Assembly (NCBI RefSeq): GCF_000282055.1 | Contig: NZ_AKJZ01000016.1 | Span: forward strand, 144,698 to 208,697 | DNA from: Flavobacterium sp. CF136 | GTDB taxonomy: Bacteria; Bacteroidota; Bacteroidia; Flavobacteriales; Flavobacteriaceae | Direction of reading: 5' to 3' | DNA length: 64,000 bases | Part shown: positions 41,798 through 52,354 of the stretch, one piece after another | How positions within the stretch are numbered: position 1 is the stretch's first letter | Layout: each line of letters begins with the position of its first letter | Notes under the pieces: model-generated | Seen by the model: the letters and a program-made list of their open reading frames with translations, nothing else | The model's database searches: none | What the model was told of the DNA's origin: nothing | Position numbers and translations under genes: made by a program

Positions 41798-41845
41798 AAA
41801 AAAAAATTAAGGTCAGAGGAACTAACAACAAACCTCCGACCCTAA
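41798..41845 (-). terminator. Terminator after xylA
   Basis: TTAAGGTCAGAGG (41807-41819) pairs with CCTCCGACCCTAA (41833-41845) with two mismatches. On the - strand a run of nine or more Ts follows. It should end the long MFS-to-xylA operon. Confidence 0.75.
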
Positions 41846-41996
41846 TTTCTTCAGATAAGCATTTTTAAAATTTGGGGCAAAATTTTATTTTAATACTGAA
41901 GCGATTTAGGCTCAAAAAATAATACTATTATTCTTTTATCAATATTATTCTTAAAATACAATCTAACATTTCATTAAATATTCTTTCTAAAAAATA

Positions 41997-43322
41997 TTAT
42001 ATATATTGATTGATAATATTTTCAAACAATTCCTGTTTACCACTTTGCAAAGAAAGTTCTCCGTTTTCCTGAGCAATTTTATACAAAGCCTGTAAATCCA
42101 GTTTTCCTTCTTCGAAAGCTTTTCCGTTTCCTGAATCAAAAGAACTGTATCTTTCTGTTCTTAATTTTTCATAAGGAGAAGAAGTGATAATTTTATCAGC
42201 AGTCAATAAGGCTCTGGCAAAAGTATCTGCTCCGCCAATGTGTGCTAAGAAAACATCCTCCATATCTGTAGAGTTTCTTCTGATTTTTGCATCAAAATTA
42301 ATTCCACCGCCTTGTAAACCACCTGCTTTTAAGAAAACCAACATAGCTTCAGTAGTTTCCTGAATGTTGTTCGGGAATTGATCTGTATCCCATCCGTTTT
42401 GGTAATCTCCTCTGTTAGCATCTAAACTTCCTAACATTCCAGCTTTGGCAGCCACTTCAATTTCGTGTTGAAAAGTGTGTTGTGCCAAGGTCGCATGATT
42501 TACTTCGATATTCATTTTGAAATCTTTCTCTAAACCATATTGACGTAAAAATCCAATAGCCGTAGCACAATCAAAATCATATTGGTGTTTTGATGGCTCC
42601 ATAGGTTTTGGCTCAATGAAGAAATTTCCTTTGAATCCTTGTGCTCTTGCATAATCTCTAGCCTGGATTAAAAATTGTCCCATGTGATCCAATTCTCTTC
42701 CCATATCAGTGTTTAGCAAAGTCATATAACCTTCACGTCCTCCCCAAAATACATAGTTTTCACCTCCCAATGCAATGGTAGCATCCAAAGCCAATTTTAC
42801 TTGTCCTCCGGCTCTTGCCAATACGTTAAAATCCGGATTAGTTGCTGCACCATTCATATAACGCGGGTTAGAAAAACAGTTTGCTGTTCCCCAAAGTAAT
42901 TTTACTCCGGAAGCTGCTTGTTTTTCTTTCAAATAATCAGTTATGGTAGCTAATCTGCTTTCTGATTCTGCAAAAGTTGCACCTTCTCTAACCAGGTCAT
43001 AATCATGGAAACAGTAATGGCCAAAACCCATTTTAGTAATGAATTCGAAGGCTGCATCTGCTTTTTCTTTTGCTGCTTCAATTGCATCTGCAGGCTGGTC
43101 CCATGCAAAATTTTGTGTTCCCGGTCCGAATGGATCACTTCCCTGTCCGCAGAAGGTATGCCAGTAAGCAATTGCAAATTTAAAATGCTCACGCATTGTT
43201 TTTCCGGCTACAACCTGATCTGGATTGTAATATTTAAAAGCCAAAGGATTATCAGATTCTTTCCCTTCAAATTTAATTTGTCCGATACCTTTATAGTACT
43301 CTTTATTTCCTAAAACTATCAT
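41997..43322 (-). CDS. xylA: Xylose isomerase
   Basis: A 441-residue cytoplasmic enzyme of the long (class II) xylose isomerase type. The start with [18 protein letters not shown], the metal and sugar ligand regions [48 protein letters not shown] and the closing [17 protein letters not shown] are all present and normal. It turns D-xylose into D-xylulose. It lies 7 bp after xylB in the same operon. The product then goes to XylB. Confidence 0.98.
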   Translation of the reverse strand: MIVLGNKEYYKGIGQIKFEGKESDNPLAFKYYNPDQVVAGKTMREHFKFAIAYWHTFCGQGSDPFGPGTQNFAWDQPADAIEAAKEKADAAFEFITKMGFGHYCFHDYDLVREGATFAESESRLATITDYLKEKQAASGVKLLWGTANCFSNPRYMNGAATNPDFNVLARAGGQVKLALDATIALGGENYVFWGGREGYMTLLNTDMGRELDHMGQFLIQARDYARAQGFKGNFFIEPKPMEPSKHQYDFDCATAIGFLRQYGLEKDFKMNIEVNHATLAQHTFQHEIEVAAKAGMLGSLDANRGDYQNGWDTDQFPNNIQETTEAMLVFLKAGGLQGGGINFDAKIRRNSTDMEDVFLAHIGGADTFARALLTADKIITSSPYEKLRTERYSSFDSGNGKAFEEGKLDLQALYKIAQENGELSLQSGKQELFENIINQYI

Positions 43323-43329
43323 TTCTCTA

Positions 43330-44811
43330 CTATTTATTTGTTAATATTAATTCTAATTCTTGTTTCCATTTTTGATACGCTTTCTCGTATGGCGCTGCAT
43401 TTTTTAACGGTAAAAAGGTCATTACGTGATCATTGGTTGTAATGCCTGAACCAAATTTTTCAAAGTCACCATCAGTTAAGCCTACTGCCCTTGCTGCACC
43501 TACTGCTCCGGTTGTGTTGTATATTTCTATTTCATGCCCAATCAATGTTGCAACTGTATTTGAAAAAATTTCTGAACGAAATAAATTATCATTCCCGGCC
43601 CTGATAACATTAATTTTGGCATTATCATCTTTTAAACATTCCATTCCATACACAAACGAAAAAGCGATTCCTTCTAGTGAAGCTCTGAATAAATGCGCAT
43701 TATTGTGAATATTTAAATTCAGGTTTAAAAAATGAGTTCCGATGTTTTTATTATTAAACATACGTTCCGCTCCGTTTCCAAAAGGAATAACCACTACTCC
43801 ATCAGAACCAACTTCAATCTCTGAAGCTTTTTGATTCATTGATTCATAAGTTTCATTTCCCATATTATTTTTCAACCAGCGATATTGAATTCCTGCTCCG
43901 TTGATATTTAATAGTTTACCAATTCTTGGCGTTTTCTCTTCGTAATTAACGTGTACAAAATTGTTTACCCTGGTGCTTTTTCCTGAGGATATTTCGCTCA
44001 CGGCATAAAAAACACCTGAAGTTCCGCCTGTTGCAGCCACTTCCCCTGCATTTAATACATTTAATGCCAGCGCATTATTTGGCTGATCTCCAGCTCTGTA
44101 AACAACCGGAACACCAACCGGAAGCCCGGATTCTTTGGAAGCTTTTTCGCTTAAAACTCCTTGATTTGTAAAATTCTCTACAATATTCGGAGTCAATGAC
44201 TGATCGATTCCGTAATAATCCAATAACCAGTTAGCTACTTTGTTCTCTTTGTAATCCCAAAGCATCCCTTCAGATAAACCATTTTTTGTCGTGGTGATAT
44301 CTCCGGTAAGTTTATAGGCAATGTAATCGCCTGGCAGCATATATTTATAAACCTGATTGTATATTTCAGGCTCATTTTCTTTTACCCATTTTAATTTTGA
44401 AGCCGTAAAATTACCCGGTGAATTCAATAAATGTTCCGAGCATTTTTCCTGTCCGATTTCAGCATAAGCTTTATTCCCAATTTCTACTGCCCTGCTGTCG
44501 CACCAGATAATTGCGTTACGCAATGAATTACCGTTTTTATCCACAATAACCAATCCGTGCATTTGATAGGAAATACCAATTCCCTGAATTTTTGAAGCCT
44601 CAATATTAGCTTCCTTAATTGCTCTTTTTGTTGCTGTACAAATGTATTGCCACCACATTTCAGGATCCTGCTCTGCCCAATCCGGCTGTAATGACAAGAT
44701 TTCCATTTCGTTTTGCGGCTCATTCAAAACAATTACTTTTTTTCCTGTTGCTGCTTCAACCAAGGCAACCTTGACAGAAGAGCTTCCAATATCATATCCT
44801 ATATAATACAT
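43330..44811 (-). CDS. xylB: Xylulokinase
   Basis: A 493-residue FGGY-family kinase. The N-terminal nucleotide motif [15 protein letters not shown], the sugar site with [12 protein letters not shown] and [12 protein letters not shown], and the C-terminal domain with [15 protein letters not shown] are as expected. It phosphorylates D-xylulose to xylulose 5-phosphate with ATP. It starts 3 bp after the stop of the regulator at 44815 and is followed 7 bp later by xylA, so the three are tightly coupled. Confidence 0.97.
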   Translation of the reverse strand: MYYIGYDIGSSSVKVALVEAATGKKVIVLNEPQNEMEILSLQPDWAEQDPEMWWQYICTATKRAIKEANIEASKIQGIGISYQMHGLVIVDKNGNSLRNAIIWCDSRAVEIGNKAYAEIGQEKCSEHLLNSPGNFTASKLKWVKENEPEIYNQVYKYMLPGDYIAYKLTGDITTTKNGLSEGMLWDYKENKVANWLLDYYGIDQSLTPNIVENFTNQGVLSEKASKESGLPVGVPVVYRAGDQPNNALALNVLNAGEVAATGGTSGVFYAVSEISSGKSTRVNNFVHVNYEEKTPRIGKLLNINGAGIQYRWLKNNMGNETYESMNQKASEIEVGSDGVVVIPFGNGAERMFNNKNIGTHFLNLNLNIHNNAHLFRASLEGIAFSFVYGMECLKDDNAKINVIRAGNDNLFRSEIFSNTVATLIGHEIEIYNTTGAVGAARAVGLTDGDFEKFGSGITTNDHVMTFLPLKNAAPYEKAYQKWKQELELILTNK

Positions 44812-44814
44812 AAT

Positions 44815-45825
44815 TTATAATGATTCTCTTAATATTAAATTTGTTGGCACATAACACTGCATAACTTCATCGTGTGTTATAAATGCTGCTGCTTTTGTTC
44901 CTAATTCGTTAAAATCAGTTGATACAACTGAAATTCCTTTGTATATAAATTTTTTCATTGGTGTTTCGTTATAAGACAAAAAACCAACATCTTCTCCGGG
45001 CTCTAAATTTTTCTCCTTACATTGTTCCAAAAAACTACCCAAAACCCTGTCACTCACACTTATATAAGCAATCCCTTTTTCTATATTAAACTTATTTGGG
45101 TCTGTAATAATTTCAGATTTAAAATTAAAATCTAAACAAAATTTCTTAAAAAACTCCAATGTTTCTTTAGGATGATGTGTGTAATCCGGATAAATAAATT
45201 GTATCTTTTTATACTTTTTAAACAAATCAGCCACAACTTTTAAAGACTCATAAAATGCTTTTCCGAAATCCTGAAAAACATAATTATTCTTTTTTTCTGT
45301 ATGGATATTCCAGTCAATCAACAGCAGTTTATCATTAGGAATTACCGATAAAGCTGGTGTTATATCTTTGTGGTCAAAATTCATTACCACATACTTATAA
45401 TATTTCCCGACACTATTATTAATTATTGTTTTAAAAACATCCATATTATAGTGATGAAATTGTACATCAGTAATAACATTATCCGGTAAATTATTCACAA
45501 AAGAATGGTATAAAACCTCTTTATATGCCTTAAAAGTATCCAGTACCAAAAGCACCTTTCTGGTTTCACCCGAAACATAGTAGCCTTTATTTGGAACAGA
45601 ATCAATCGCCTTCTGATCTTTTAAAATTGAATAGGCCTTAAAAACGGTATCTCTTGACAGCTGATTTGTTTTGCAAATACTATTCACAGACGGAAGTAAT
45701 TCTCCCTTCTGTAAAATGTTCTCGGCAATAGCATTTGTTATCCCATTTACCAATTGCTGGTATTTTGGAATATCACTTTCATGATTAATAACAAAGACAA
45801 ATTTCTCCTGATTTTCATTAATCAT
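44815..45825 (-). CDS. GntR/LacI-hybrid (AraR-like) regulator of xylose genes
   Basis: A 336-residue protein. A GntR winged helix spans about 15-80 (YQQLVNGITNAIAENIL, VNSICKTNQLSRDTVFKAYSIL, SVPNKGYYVSG). The effector domain resembles LacI/periplasmic-binding folds and ends with GEDVGFLSYNETPMKKFI and VVSTDFNELG, like its paralogue at 8173. Its place 3 bp before xylB suggests that it responds to xylose or xylulose. A GTTCTGTTCTGG repeat lies 5-20 bp upstream of its start (near 45830-45845) and could be an autoregulatory site, but this is only a guess. Confidence 0.87.
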   Translation of the reverse strand: MINENQEKFVFVINHESDIPKYQQLVNGITNAIAENILQKGELLPSVNSICKTNQLSRDTVFKAYSILKDQKAIDSVPNKGYYVSGETRKVLLVLDTFKAYKEVLYHSFVNNLPDNVITDVQFHHYNMDVFKTIINNSVGKYYKYVVMNFDHKDITPALSVIPNDKLLLIDWNIHTEKKNNYVFQDFGKAFYESLKVVADLFKKYKKIQFIYPDYTHHPKETLEFFKKFCLDFNFKSEIITDPNKFNIEKGIAYISVSDRVLGSFLEQCKEKNLEPGEDVGFLSYNETPMKKFIYKGISVVSTDFNELGTKAAAFITHDEVMQCYVPTNLILRESL

Positions 45826-45924
45826 ACTGTTCTGTTCTGGTCTGCTAAAGTAATAGCTTCCATTTAATAAAAAAAATTATTTTCAATAAAAATTGTATTT
45901 TTTTATAACATTCTCAACTAAAAA

Positions 45925-47661
45925 CTAAAAATGATTACTCGACGCATACATTGCCAAATAACTACCTACAAATCCTCCTGCCACCTTTGTACTCAATATA
46001 ATTCCATCAACATCTTTAGCCAATAATATCCATTCTTCTTTTTGACTTGTTTTATAATAAAAGTCATAATACCTTGCTTTTCCTTCTATTTTCAGAAAAA
46101 GTTCTTCTGTATTATCTGCAAGTTCTTTTTTAGCAACAATTTCAGATTTTCCTTTATTGATTGTATTCGCTGTTCTTTCTAAAAAAACTTCTTGTTTATG
46201 ATTCGCATTCAGGCGTTTTCCTATTAATAAATAATGTTTTTCATTTTGAAATGCAACCAAACCGGCAGTCTGCAAAGTATCTGTTGGTGTATATTCTAAT
46301 TTTGTTGAAACTTCAAATTTTAAATGCTGCTGTCTTCTTCCGATAAAAGAAAAATTAGTTTCTGTATGAATAGATTCTTTTCTTGGTTTGATAAAAAGGG
46401 TACCATTAATCAGCTCATACCATTTTTCAGAAGGTGTTCTTATAAAATTCCATTTTAAATCAAGTTTATTGGTATTAAAATCATCATGAGAAATAAAATT
46501 CCCACTCATTGGTTTAATTTTCTCTTTTGAAATTGGTAAATCAGGTCGTTTATTTATCATTGGAATTGCTTGATTTCCTCCTACGATTTCCGGCCAGTCG
46601 TTTTTCCATTCTACCGGCATCAGGAAAGTTTCTCTTCCCGTATTGTACAAATCCATTCCGTAAGGTCTGCATCCCAGAAATACTGCCCACCAATCTCCAT
46701 TTGGTAATTCTACAAAGTCAGCATGCCCTGTTGTCGAAACTTCATTTTTACGATTTGAATCTAAATGTAACTGAGTCATTATTGGATTATGATCATAACT
46801 TTCATAAGGACCATATATGTTTTTGCTTCTAAAAACAACTTCAGAATGATTAAAACCTGTTCCGCCCTGTGCACAAATCATATAATAATAATCCTTTTTT
46901 TTAATGACGTGCGGACCTTCAATCCAAACCGGCTTTTTAGACATATCTGTTCCTCCATTGATAACCAATTTTGGTTCAGTTATAATTTTTTGAGTTTCGG
47001 GATTATATTCCAGCATATAAATTGCCCTGTGACCGTCATGAAGAGAAATGTTATTTGGCGGAGGCCCGTTATGCGTGACATAAACTTTCCCGTCTTCATC
47101 AAAAAAAATGTCAGGATCAATACCGTTTACACCTGGAAGTACAATTGGGTTTGACCATGGTCCGGCAGGTTTTTTTGCTGTAACAATAAAATTTCCGACA
47201 CCGCTAACATTAGTACAAATCACATAAAAAGTTCCTTTATGATATCGAATCGTCGGGGCATACATACCTCCTGACAAACGGGATGTTCCGAAATCAGCTT
47301 GTTCACGACGGTCTATAATATTTCCAATCTGTTTCCAATTTACAAGATCAGTACTTTCAAAAATCGGCAATCCGGGAAAATAACAAAACGAAGAATTAAC
47401 CATGTAAAATTTATTTTCGACCCTGCATATTGTCGGATCAGGGTAAAATCCGGCTAATATTGGATTTAAATATTCACCGTCTGATTTAGATATATTCGCA
47501 TAAGCATCGTCCTTTCCCTTATAATCAAACCAATCAAAAGCTGCATAATTGGAATGCACAACCGATTGTGATTTTTGAGAAATTTTTTTACAGGAGTAAA
47601 CAGAAACCAATAAAAAGGCTCCAATTATAATTTTTAGATTTATTGTTTCTAATTTAAACAT
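45925..47661 (-). CDS. GH43 beta-xylosidase/arabinofuranosidase, lipoprotein
   Basis: A 578-residue protein with a lipobox (LLVSVYSCKK, Cys24). The GH43 propeller (about 60-360) has NPILAGFYPDPTICRVENKFY with the base Asp, MYAPTIRYHKGTFYVIC, GIDPDIFFDEDGKVYVTHNG with the pKa-modulating Asp, and KPVWIEGPHVIKKKDYYYMI with the acid Glu. A C-terminal beta-sandwich (about 385-575) follows, as in the larger xylosidases. It removes xylose or arabinose from xylo-oligosaccharides in the periplasm. It lies 33 bp after the Nudix-type regulator. Confidence 0.92.
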   Translation of the reverse strand: MFKLETINLKIIIGAFLLVSVYSCKKISQKSQSVVHSNYAAFDWFDYKGKDDAYANISKSDGEYLNPILAGFYPDPTICRVENKFYMVNSSFCYFPGLPIFESTDLVNWKQIGNIIDRREQADFGTSRLSGGMYAPTIRYHKGTFYVICTNVSGVGNFIVTAKKPAGPWSNPIVLPGVNGIDPDIFFDEDGKVYVTHNGPPPNNISLHDGHRAIYMLEYNPETQKIITEPKLVINGGTDMSKKPVWIEGPHVIKKKDYYYMICAQGGTGFNHSEVVFRSKNIYGPYESYDHNPIMTQLHLDSNRKNEVSTTGHADFVELPNGDWWAVFLGCRPYGMDLYNTGRETFLMPVEWKNDWPEIVGGNQAIPMINKRPDLPISKEKIKPMSGNFISHDDFNTNKLDLKWNFIRTPSEKWYELINGTLFIKPRKESIHTETNFSFIGRRQQHLKFEVSTKLEYTPTDTLQTAGLVAFQNEKHYLLIGKRLNANHKQEVFLERTANTINKGKSEIVAKKELADNTEELFLKIEGKARYYDFYYKTSQKEEWILLAKDVDGIILSTKVAGGFVGSYLAMYASSNHF

Positions 47662-47694
47662 CCTTTATCATTGTTATTCTATGAAATAATCAGG

Positions 47695-48408
47695 TTAAAA
47701 CTTAAAATTAAATCCTCGTTGTGCCAGTTTTTCATAATTTTCAATATTGAATTTATAAAATTTAGCTGCCCGATGTGAAACATCTTCTTCCTTCTCATCA
47801 ACATCCAAAACCAATCCCATTTGAAAAATTTTTCTGCGGAAATTTGATTTATTCATTTCAACACCTAAAATTTCTTCATAAAGATGCATAGCTTGTAAAA
47901 GGGTAAATTTTTCCGGTAACAGATTAAATCCTATCCCACTTTGACAAATACGTTTTTTTAATTCTTTAAGACTATATTCTAATATGCTATGATGTTTATA
48001 ATTTAATCTTAAAGTCTCATCAATTTTAAACCATCTAGCTCCCAATGCCTTTAAATCATTCGACAAAACGGAATTTTCTTTTTTTACTAAAGCATAATAT
48101 CCTATACTGATATCTTCTTTTAATGAATATTGTGAAGGATAGCTAAAAGCTTTTAATTGTTCCATAAAAAAATTATCTGTTCCGATATATTTTTTTAGAA
48201 TTTTATTAGAAGTACTCTCTATAGTTTCTCCTTCTGAAATCCAATCGCTTGCCAATCCCCAGTTTTCATTTTCTTTTTGATCCTTTTCATTAACCAACAA
48301 AACTTTTAGTCCTTCGTCATCAAAATTAAATATTACACAATCAATACTAATTCCGATTGTGTTATATTGTCTGGTAATGCCTGCTTTTCTATTATCGTTT
48401 TTTTTCAT
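47695..48408 (-). CDS. Nudix-type (NrtR/AraR/XylR-like) transcriptional regulator
   Basis: A 237-residue cytoplasmic protein. Residues about 15-145 form a Nudix-like fold (ISIDCVIFNFDDEGLKVLLVNE, then a Nudix-box region GLASDWISEGETIESTSNKILKKYIG in which most catalytic Glu residues are missing). The C-terminal winged helix (about 155-225) includes FTLLQAMHLYEEILGVEMNKSNFRRKIFQMG. Bacteroidota use this family for pentose genes (the AraR of Bacteroides is of this type). It lies between the two GH43 genes and is a good candidate for the xylan/xylose regulator of this locus. Confidence 0.88.
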   Translation of the reverse strand: MKKNDNRKAGITRQYNTIGISIDCVIFNFDDEGLKVLLVNEKDQKENENWGLASDWISEGETIESTSNKILKKYIGTDNFFMEQLKAFSYPSQYSLKEDISIGYYALVKKENSVLSNDLKALGARWFKIDETLRLNYKHHSILEYSLKELKKRICQSGIGFNLLPEKFTLLQAMHLYEEILGVEMNKSNFRRKIFQMGLVLDVDEKEEDVSHRAAKFYKFNIENYEKLAQRGFNFKF

Positions 48409-48465
48409 AGAAAATAAATTTAAACGTACATCTACTTTTTCCCAATAAATAGAAATAGTATTTAG

Positions 48466-49491
48466 CTATTCATTCTTTCCATAAGGATCTACCGTATTTA
48501 TCGAACCATCTGCATTATATGTAATCTCAGTTACTTTTATTGATCTTAAATGGGTAATCCCTTTTGAAAGACTTGAATCATGATAAAATAAATACCACTT
48601 TCCTCCTACTTCACAAATCGAATGATGTGAAGTCCAGCCAATTACAGGATTCAAAATTCTTCCCTGATAAGTAAATGGTCCATAAGGATTATCACCAATT
48701 GCATAACAAATAAAATGCGTATCACCTGTAGAATAGGAGAAATAGTATTTACCGTTATATTTATGCATCCACGGACCCTCAAAAAAACGCTGTTCATTAT
48801 TACCCGCCAATAAAACTTCGCCATTTTTGTCCAGGATTTTAATTTCTCTTGGGGATTCCTCAAATTGCTTCATATCATCGGTCAATAAGGCAACTATTGG
48901 TCCTAATGCAGGTTCATTTTTATGTGGTTCTTCGTTTTCTTCAGAAAATTTATTGTTTCTGTATTTCTGAAGCTGACCTCCCCAAATACCCCCAAAATAA
49001 AGGTAAAATTTCCCGTCTTCGTCTTCAAAAACTGCAGGGTCAATTGTATAGCTTCCTTTAATTGCTTGTGGTTCAGGAATAAATGGTCCCGTTGGTGAAT
49101 CGCTTACAGCAACTCCAATCTGAAAAATTCCGTCAGCACGTTTTGCCGGAAAATACAAATAGTATTTACCATTTTTACAAGCAGCATCAGGTGCCCACAT
49201 TTGTTTTTCTGCCCACGGAACATCTTTCACATGCAAAGCAACACCATTATCTATTACTTCCGATTCTATGTTTTCCATTGAAAAAACATGGTAATCTTCC
49301 ATACCAAAATGATCTCCGTTATCGTTAAACGGAATCCCGGCATCAACGTCATGAGATGGATAAATATAGATTTTTCCGTTGAATACATGTGCCGAAGGAT
49401 CAGCAGTATACATATGTTTAACTAAAGGTTGCGATATGGCTATTTTATTAATTGTTTCAAAATTAATCTGTTCTGTACTATCTTCAGGCAT
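48466..49491 (-). CDS. GH43 (subfamily 1-like) beta-xylosidase, cytoplasmic
   Basis: A 341-residue protein with no signal peptide. The propeller shows MYTADPSAHVFNGKIYIYPSHD with the base Asp, QMWAPDAACKNGKYYLYFPA, YTIDPAVFEDEDGKFYLYFGG with the second Asp, and RFFEGPWMHKYNGKYYFSYS with the acid Glu. These are typical of the intracellular GH43_1 xylosidases. It breaks imported xylo-oligosaccharides down to xylose for XylA. It starts 29 bp after the symporter gene. Confidence 0.93.
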   Translation of the reverse strand: MPEDSTEQINFETINKIAISQPLVKHMYTADPSAHVFNGKIYIYPSHDVDAGIPFNDNGDHFGMEDYHVFSMENIESEVIDNGVALHVKDVPWAEKQMWAPDAACKNGKYYLYFPAKRADGIFQIGVAVSDSPTGPFIPEPQAIKGSYTIDPAVFEDEDGKFYLYFGGIWGGQLQKYRNNKFSEENEEPHKNEPALGPIVALLTDDMKQFEESPREIKILDKNGEVLLAGNNEQRFFEGPWMHKYNGKYYFSYSTGDTHFICYAIGDNPYGPFTYQGRILNPVIGWTSHHSICEVGGKWYLFYHDSSLSKGITHLRSIKVTEITYNADGSINTVDPYGKNE

Positions 49492-49520
49492 AGTTGTATT
49501 TTTGTTTTAATGATAATAAT

Positions 49521-50954
49521 TTATGTTCTTCTTTCTTTTAAATCCGCCTCAATCCGGACTTCCATTTTCTTGTCAATTTCATAGAAAAACAATAATCCTA
49601 CTCCAATTAAAAAAGGTATTGCAGGAAAAATGCTTACCAGTAATTTGATACCGTTAATGGCAATATCAGTTTGTTCAGCAGCATTTGGAACGTAGTCAAA
49701 ATGCCCTAAAAATGATGTTGTTAATGCACCGCCAATACTCAATCCTGCTTTTAGTCCCACCATCATTGCCGAAAAGATAATAGCCGTTGCACGACGGTTA
49801 TTTTTCCACTCCGAATAATCAGCTACATCTGCAATCATCGCCCAAAGAAGGGGAATTGTGATGCCGTAGAAAAAACCGTGAAAAATTTGAGAAAAAAACA
49901 TCAAACCAACTGAGGTTGGAGAAAAGAAATAAAAGGCTATAATGAATAAGGTAGAAATAAATAAAAACAGTCCAAATACATTCCTTTTACCATATTTATC
50001 TGCGAATTTTTTTGATAATGTAATTCCAATTATCATAAAAATAATACCACCGGCATTAAACAATCCAAATCCGGCAGAAATTGGGTCATTCCCAAAAGTA
50101 TTCAATCCTATTGTTGACAGAAAATCTAAAATTGGCTGAATAAAAGCGGCCAATTCTTGTTTGTTTACATAATTCTCAAAATAATATACATAAGAACCGC
50201 CTTTCATAGCCAGAGTTATAAATACTAACAATGTAAGAGACAGTATAATTAACCATGGTTTATTTTTTACTAAATCACTTAAATCTTCCTTCACACTGGA
50301 TTTCTGTTCCGGTTTTGGTACAATTCGCTCTTTCGTTGTTAAAAAGGTAATAAGAAGCATAATTGTTCCAATAACCGCTAAGACAGTCATGACCTTCTCT
50401 ATGCCTATTGCCTTATCACCGTTTCCGGCACTTTTAATGATACCGAGCATAAAAACCTGTACAAAAAACTGGGCAAACATTACAGCAACAAATCTATAAG
50501 AGGACATGCTGTTTCTCTCAGACATATCTCCTGTTATGACTCCGCTTAATGCCGAATAGGGCAAATTATTTGATGCATAAAATAATAGCAGAAATGAATA
50601 GGTTATCACGGCATAAATTACTTTTCCCTGATAGGAGAAATTTGGTGTAGTAAAGGCTAAAAGAGCAATAACTCCCAATGGAACTGCTGTCCATAATATC
50701 CAGGGACGGAATTTGCCCCATTTTGTATATGTCCTGTCTGCAAGTGCCCCAATAATAGGATTAAAAATAAAAGCAGCAATCAGGCCTACAACCAGCATTA
50801 TTATTGAAGAATGTTGGGGAGATAATCCATATATATCAGTATAAAAATACGCCAGATACGTCATTAATGTCTGGAAGACTAAATTTGCAGCTAAATCGCC
50901 TAAGCTATATCCAATTTTTTCTTTTATGGATAATTTTTGAGAAGTTAAATTCAT
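49521..50954 (-). CDS. MFS/GPH-family oligoxyloside-cation symporter
   Basis: A 477-residue membrane protein with about 12 helices. The start KEKIGYSLGDLAANLVFQTLMTYLAYFYTDI, the cytoplasmic loop PIIGALADRTYTKWGKFRPWILW and YSALSGVITGDMSERNSMSSYRFV are signatures of glycoside-pentoside-hexuronide symporters (XynB/XylP/MelB kind). It brings xylo-oligosaccharides or xylosides across the inner membrane. It is the first gene of the operon that runs down to xylA, with a CAAyCGrTTG site about 135 bp upstream. Confidence 0.94.
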   Translation of the reverse strand: MNLTSQKLSIKEKIGYSLGDLAANLVFQTLMTYLAYFYTDIYGLSPQHSSIIMLVVGLIAAFIFNPIIGALADRTYTKWGKFRPWILWTAVPLGVIALLAFTTPNFSYQGKVIYAVITYSFLLLFYASNNLPYSALSGVITGDMSERNSMSSYRFVAVMFAQFFVQVFMLGIIKSAGNGDKAIGIEKVMTVLAVIGTIMLLITFLTTKERIVPKPEQKSSVKEDLSDLVKNKPWLIILSLTLLVFITLAMKGGSYVYYFENYVNKQELAAFIQPILDFLSTIGLNTFGNDPISAGFGLFNAGGIIFMIIGITLSKKFADKYGKRNVFGLFLFISTLFIIAFYFFSPTSVGLMFFSQIFHGFFYGITIPLLWAMIADVADYSEWKNNRRATAIIFSAMMVGLKAGLSIGGALTTSFLGHFDYVPNAAEQTDIAINGIKLLVSIFPAIPFLIGVGLLFFYEIDKKMEVRIEADLKERRT

Positions 50955-51088
50955 TAGTTTTTTGTGGTTAGTTAGGTGATTAGTAAAGGGGCAAAAATAT
51001 TTTCTAATTTATATTGTGTTTATCTATTGTATGTTAATTATCACTAAGTACTAATTTTGATGTTAAAATCTTAAGAATATCAATTAAA

Positions 51089-51098
51089 CAATCGGTTG
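51089..51098. promoter_or_regulatory. CAAyCGrTTG operator, site B
   Basis: CAATCGGTTG, followed by TGTAA, in the 249-bp gap before the symporter gene. The centre is a CG step with inverted CAA/TTG arms, the form usual for LacI-type operators. See sites A (40603) and C (54602). Confidence 0.55.
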
Positions 51099-51203
51099 TG
51101 TAAAATTAAAAAAAAATCTATACTAACCAAACTTAGTTAAGCTTATTACTGTTTTATTTTAAAAATTTAATATTCAGGATAATTAATGGTATAATTAAAG
51201 TTA

Positions 51204-52304
51204 TTATTTTTTTAAATCGATCAAAGCATTATATGCTTTTTTAGGTTTAAGCTGTGTATCAAATAATAACGGATAATTAGTTCTTCCTTTTATTGGCCAG
51301 TCATTCAACCAGGATTGACCATCATAAACACCCCAAAAAGTTACACGACTGATTTTATCTTTATGTTTCAAAAACAATTTAAAAATATCCGAATAACGTT
51401 GTGCTAATTTTTCCTGAACAGAATCAGGCAGACTTTCAGGATAAGGATTCATCTTGGCACTTCCCTCAAAATTTTGATTTACGTCTGCCCCTTTTAAATC
51501 CCAGGGATTTGGTAATACCGTAATATCCAATTCTGTAAAAGCGACTTTAACACCAATTGCAGAATAAGCCAAAATACTTTTTTCGATTTCTTCCAATGAA
51601 GGGCTTTCCAGTCTCCAATGTGCCTGAATACCAACACCATCAACTTTTCCTCCGGCAGCTTTAATTTTTTTGATTAAATTGATCGTACCTTCTCTTTTTG
51701 CAGGCTCTTCATTATTGTAATCATTATAATATAAATCTGTTTTAGGATCGGCTGCTGCAGCTAATTTAAAAGCATCAATAAGATATTGCTCTCCCAATGT
51801 ATTCAAAAAAACTGATTTTCTTAACGTTCCATCCTCGTTTAAAGCTTCATTGACAACATCCCAGGAATCAATTCTCCCTTTATATTTAGAAACGATTGTC
51901 GTGATATGATCCTTCATAAAGGCTTTCATCTCTGTACTGTCTTTAATTTGAGTCATCCACGGTGCTAATTGGCTATGCCAGATTAAAGTATGACCGTGAA
52001 TATACATTTTGTTTTTTTTGCCATAAGCAACAAATTTATCTGTCAATGCAAAGTCATATTTATCCTTTTGAGGATGTATAAACATCGATTTCATTATATT
52101 TTCTGCAGTAATCGCATTAAATTCTTTACAAATTAACGAATTAACTTTTGCATCTTTTTGTTCAATTTGATTAGCACTTAAAGCAGTACCTATATAAAAA
52201 TCTTTTTTATATACGTCTTTCAAAGAGCTGATTTTTTTTTGTGCAGTACAATTTACAAACAACAATGCGGTGATTGCCAGCAAACAGGGTTTGATTAATT
52301 TCAT
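51204..52304 (-). CDS. GH10 endo-beta-1,4-xylanase, lipoprotein
   Basis: A 366-residue single-domain GH10. The leader ALLFVNCTAQ gives lipid Cys19. The barrel runs from about 28 to 364 with HGHTLIWHSQLAPWM, acid/base Glu153 in DVVNEALNEDG and nucleophile Glu258 in FTELDITVLPN. GH10 enzymes accept decorated xylan and leave a glucuronosylated xylose at the end of the product, which suits the GH67 encoded 50 bp upstream. It is probably periplasmic, whereas the larger GH10 at 32029 acts outside. Confidence 0.95.
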   Translation of the reverse strand: MKLIKPCLLAITALLFVNCTAQKKISSLKDVYKKDFYIGTALSANQIEQKDAKVNSLICKEFNAITAENIMKSMFIHPQKDKYDFALTDKFVAYGKKNKMYIHGHTLIWHSQLAPWMTQIKDSTEMKAFMKDHITTIVSKYKGRIDSWDVVNEALNEDGTLRKSVFLNTLGEQYLIDAFKLAAAADPKTDLYYNDYNNEEPAKREGTINLIKKIKAAGGKVDGVGIQAHWRLESPSLEEIEKSILAYSAIGVKVAFTELDITVLPNPWDLKGADVNQNFEGSAKMNPYPESLPDSVQEKLAQRYSDIFKLFLKHKDKISRVTFWGVYDGQSWLNDWPIKGRTNYPLLFDTQLKPKKAYNALIDLKK

Positions 52305-52354
52305 TATTTTATTTTTGGTTAATAGTTAAGTTATTTACACTATTCTTTATCTAA

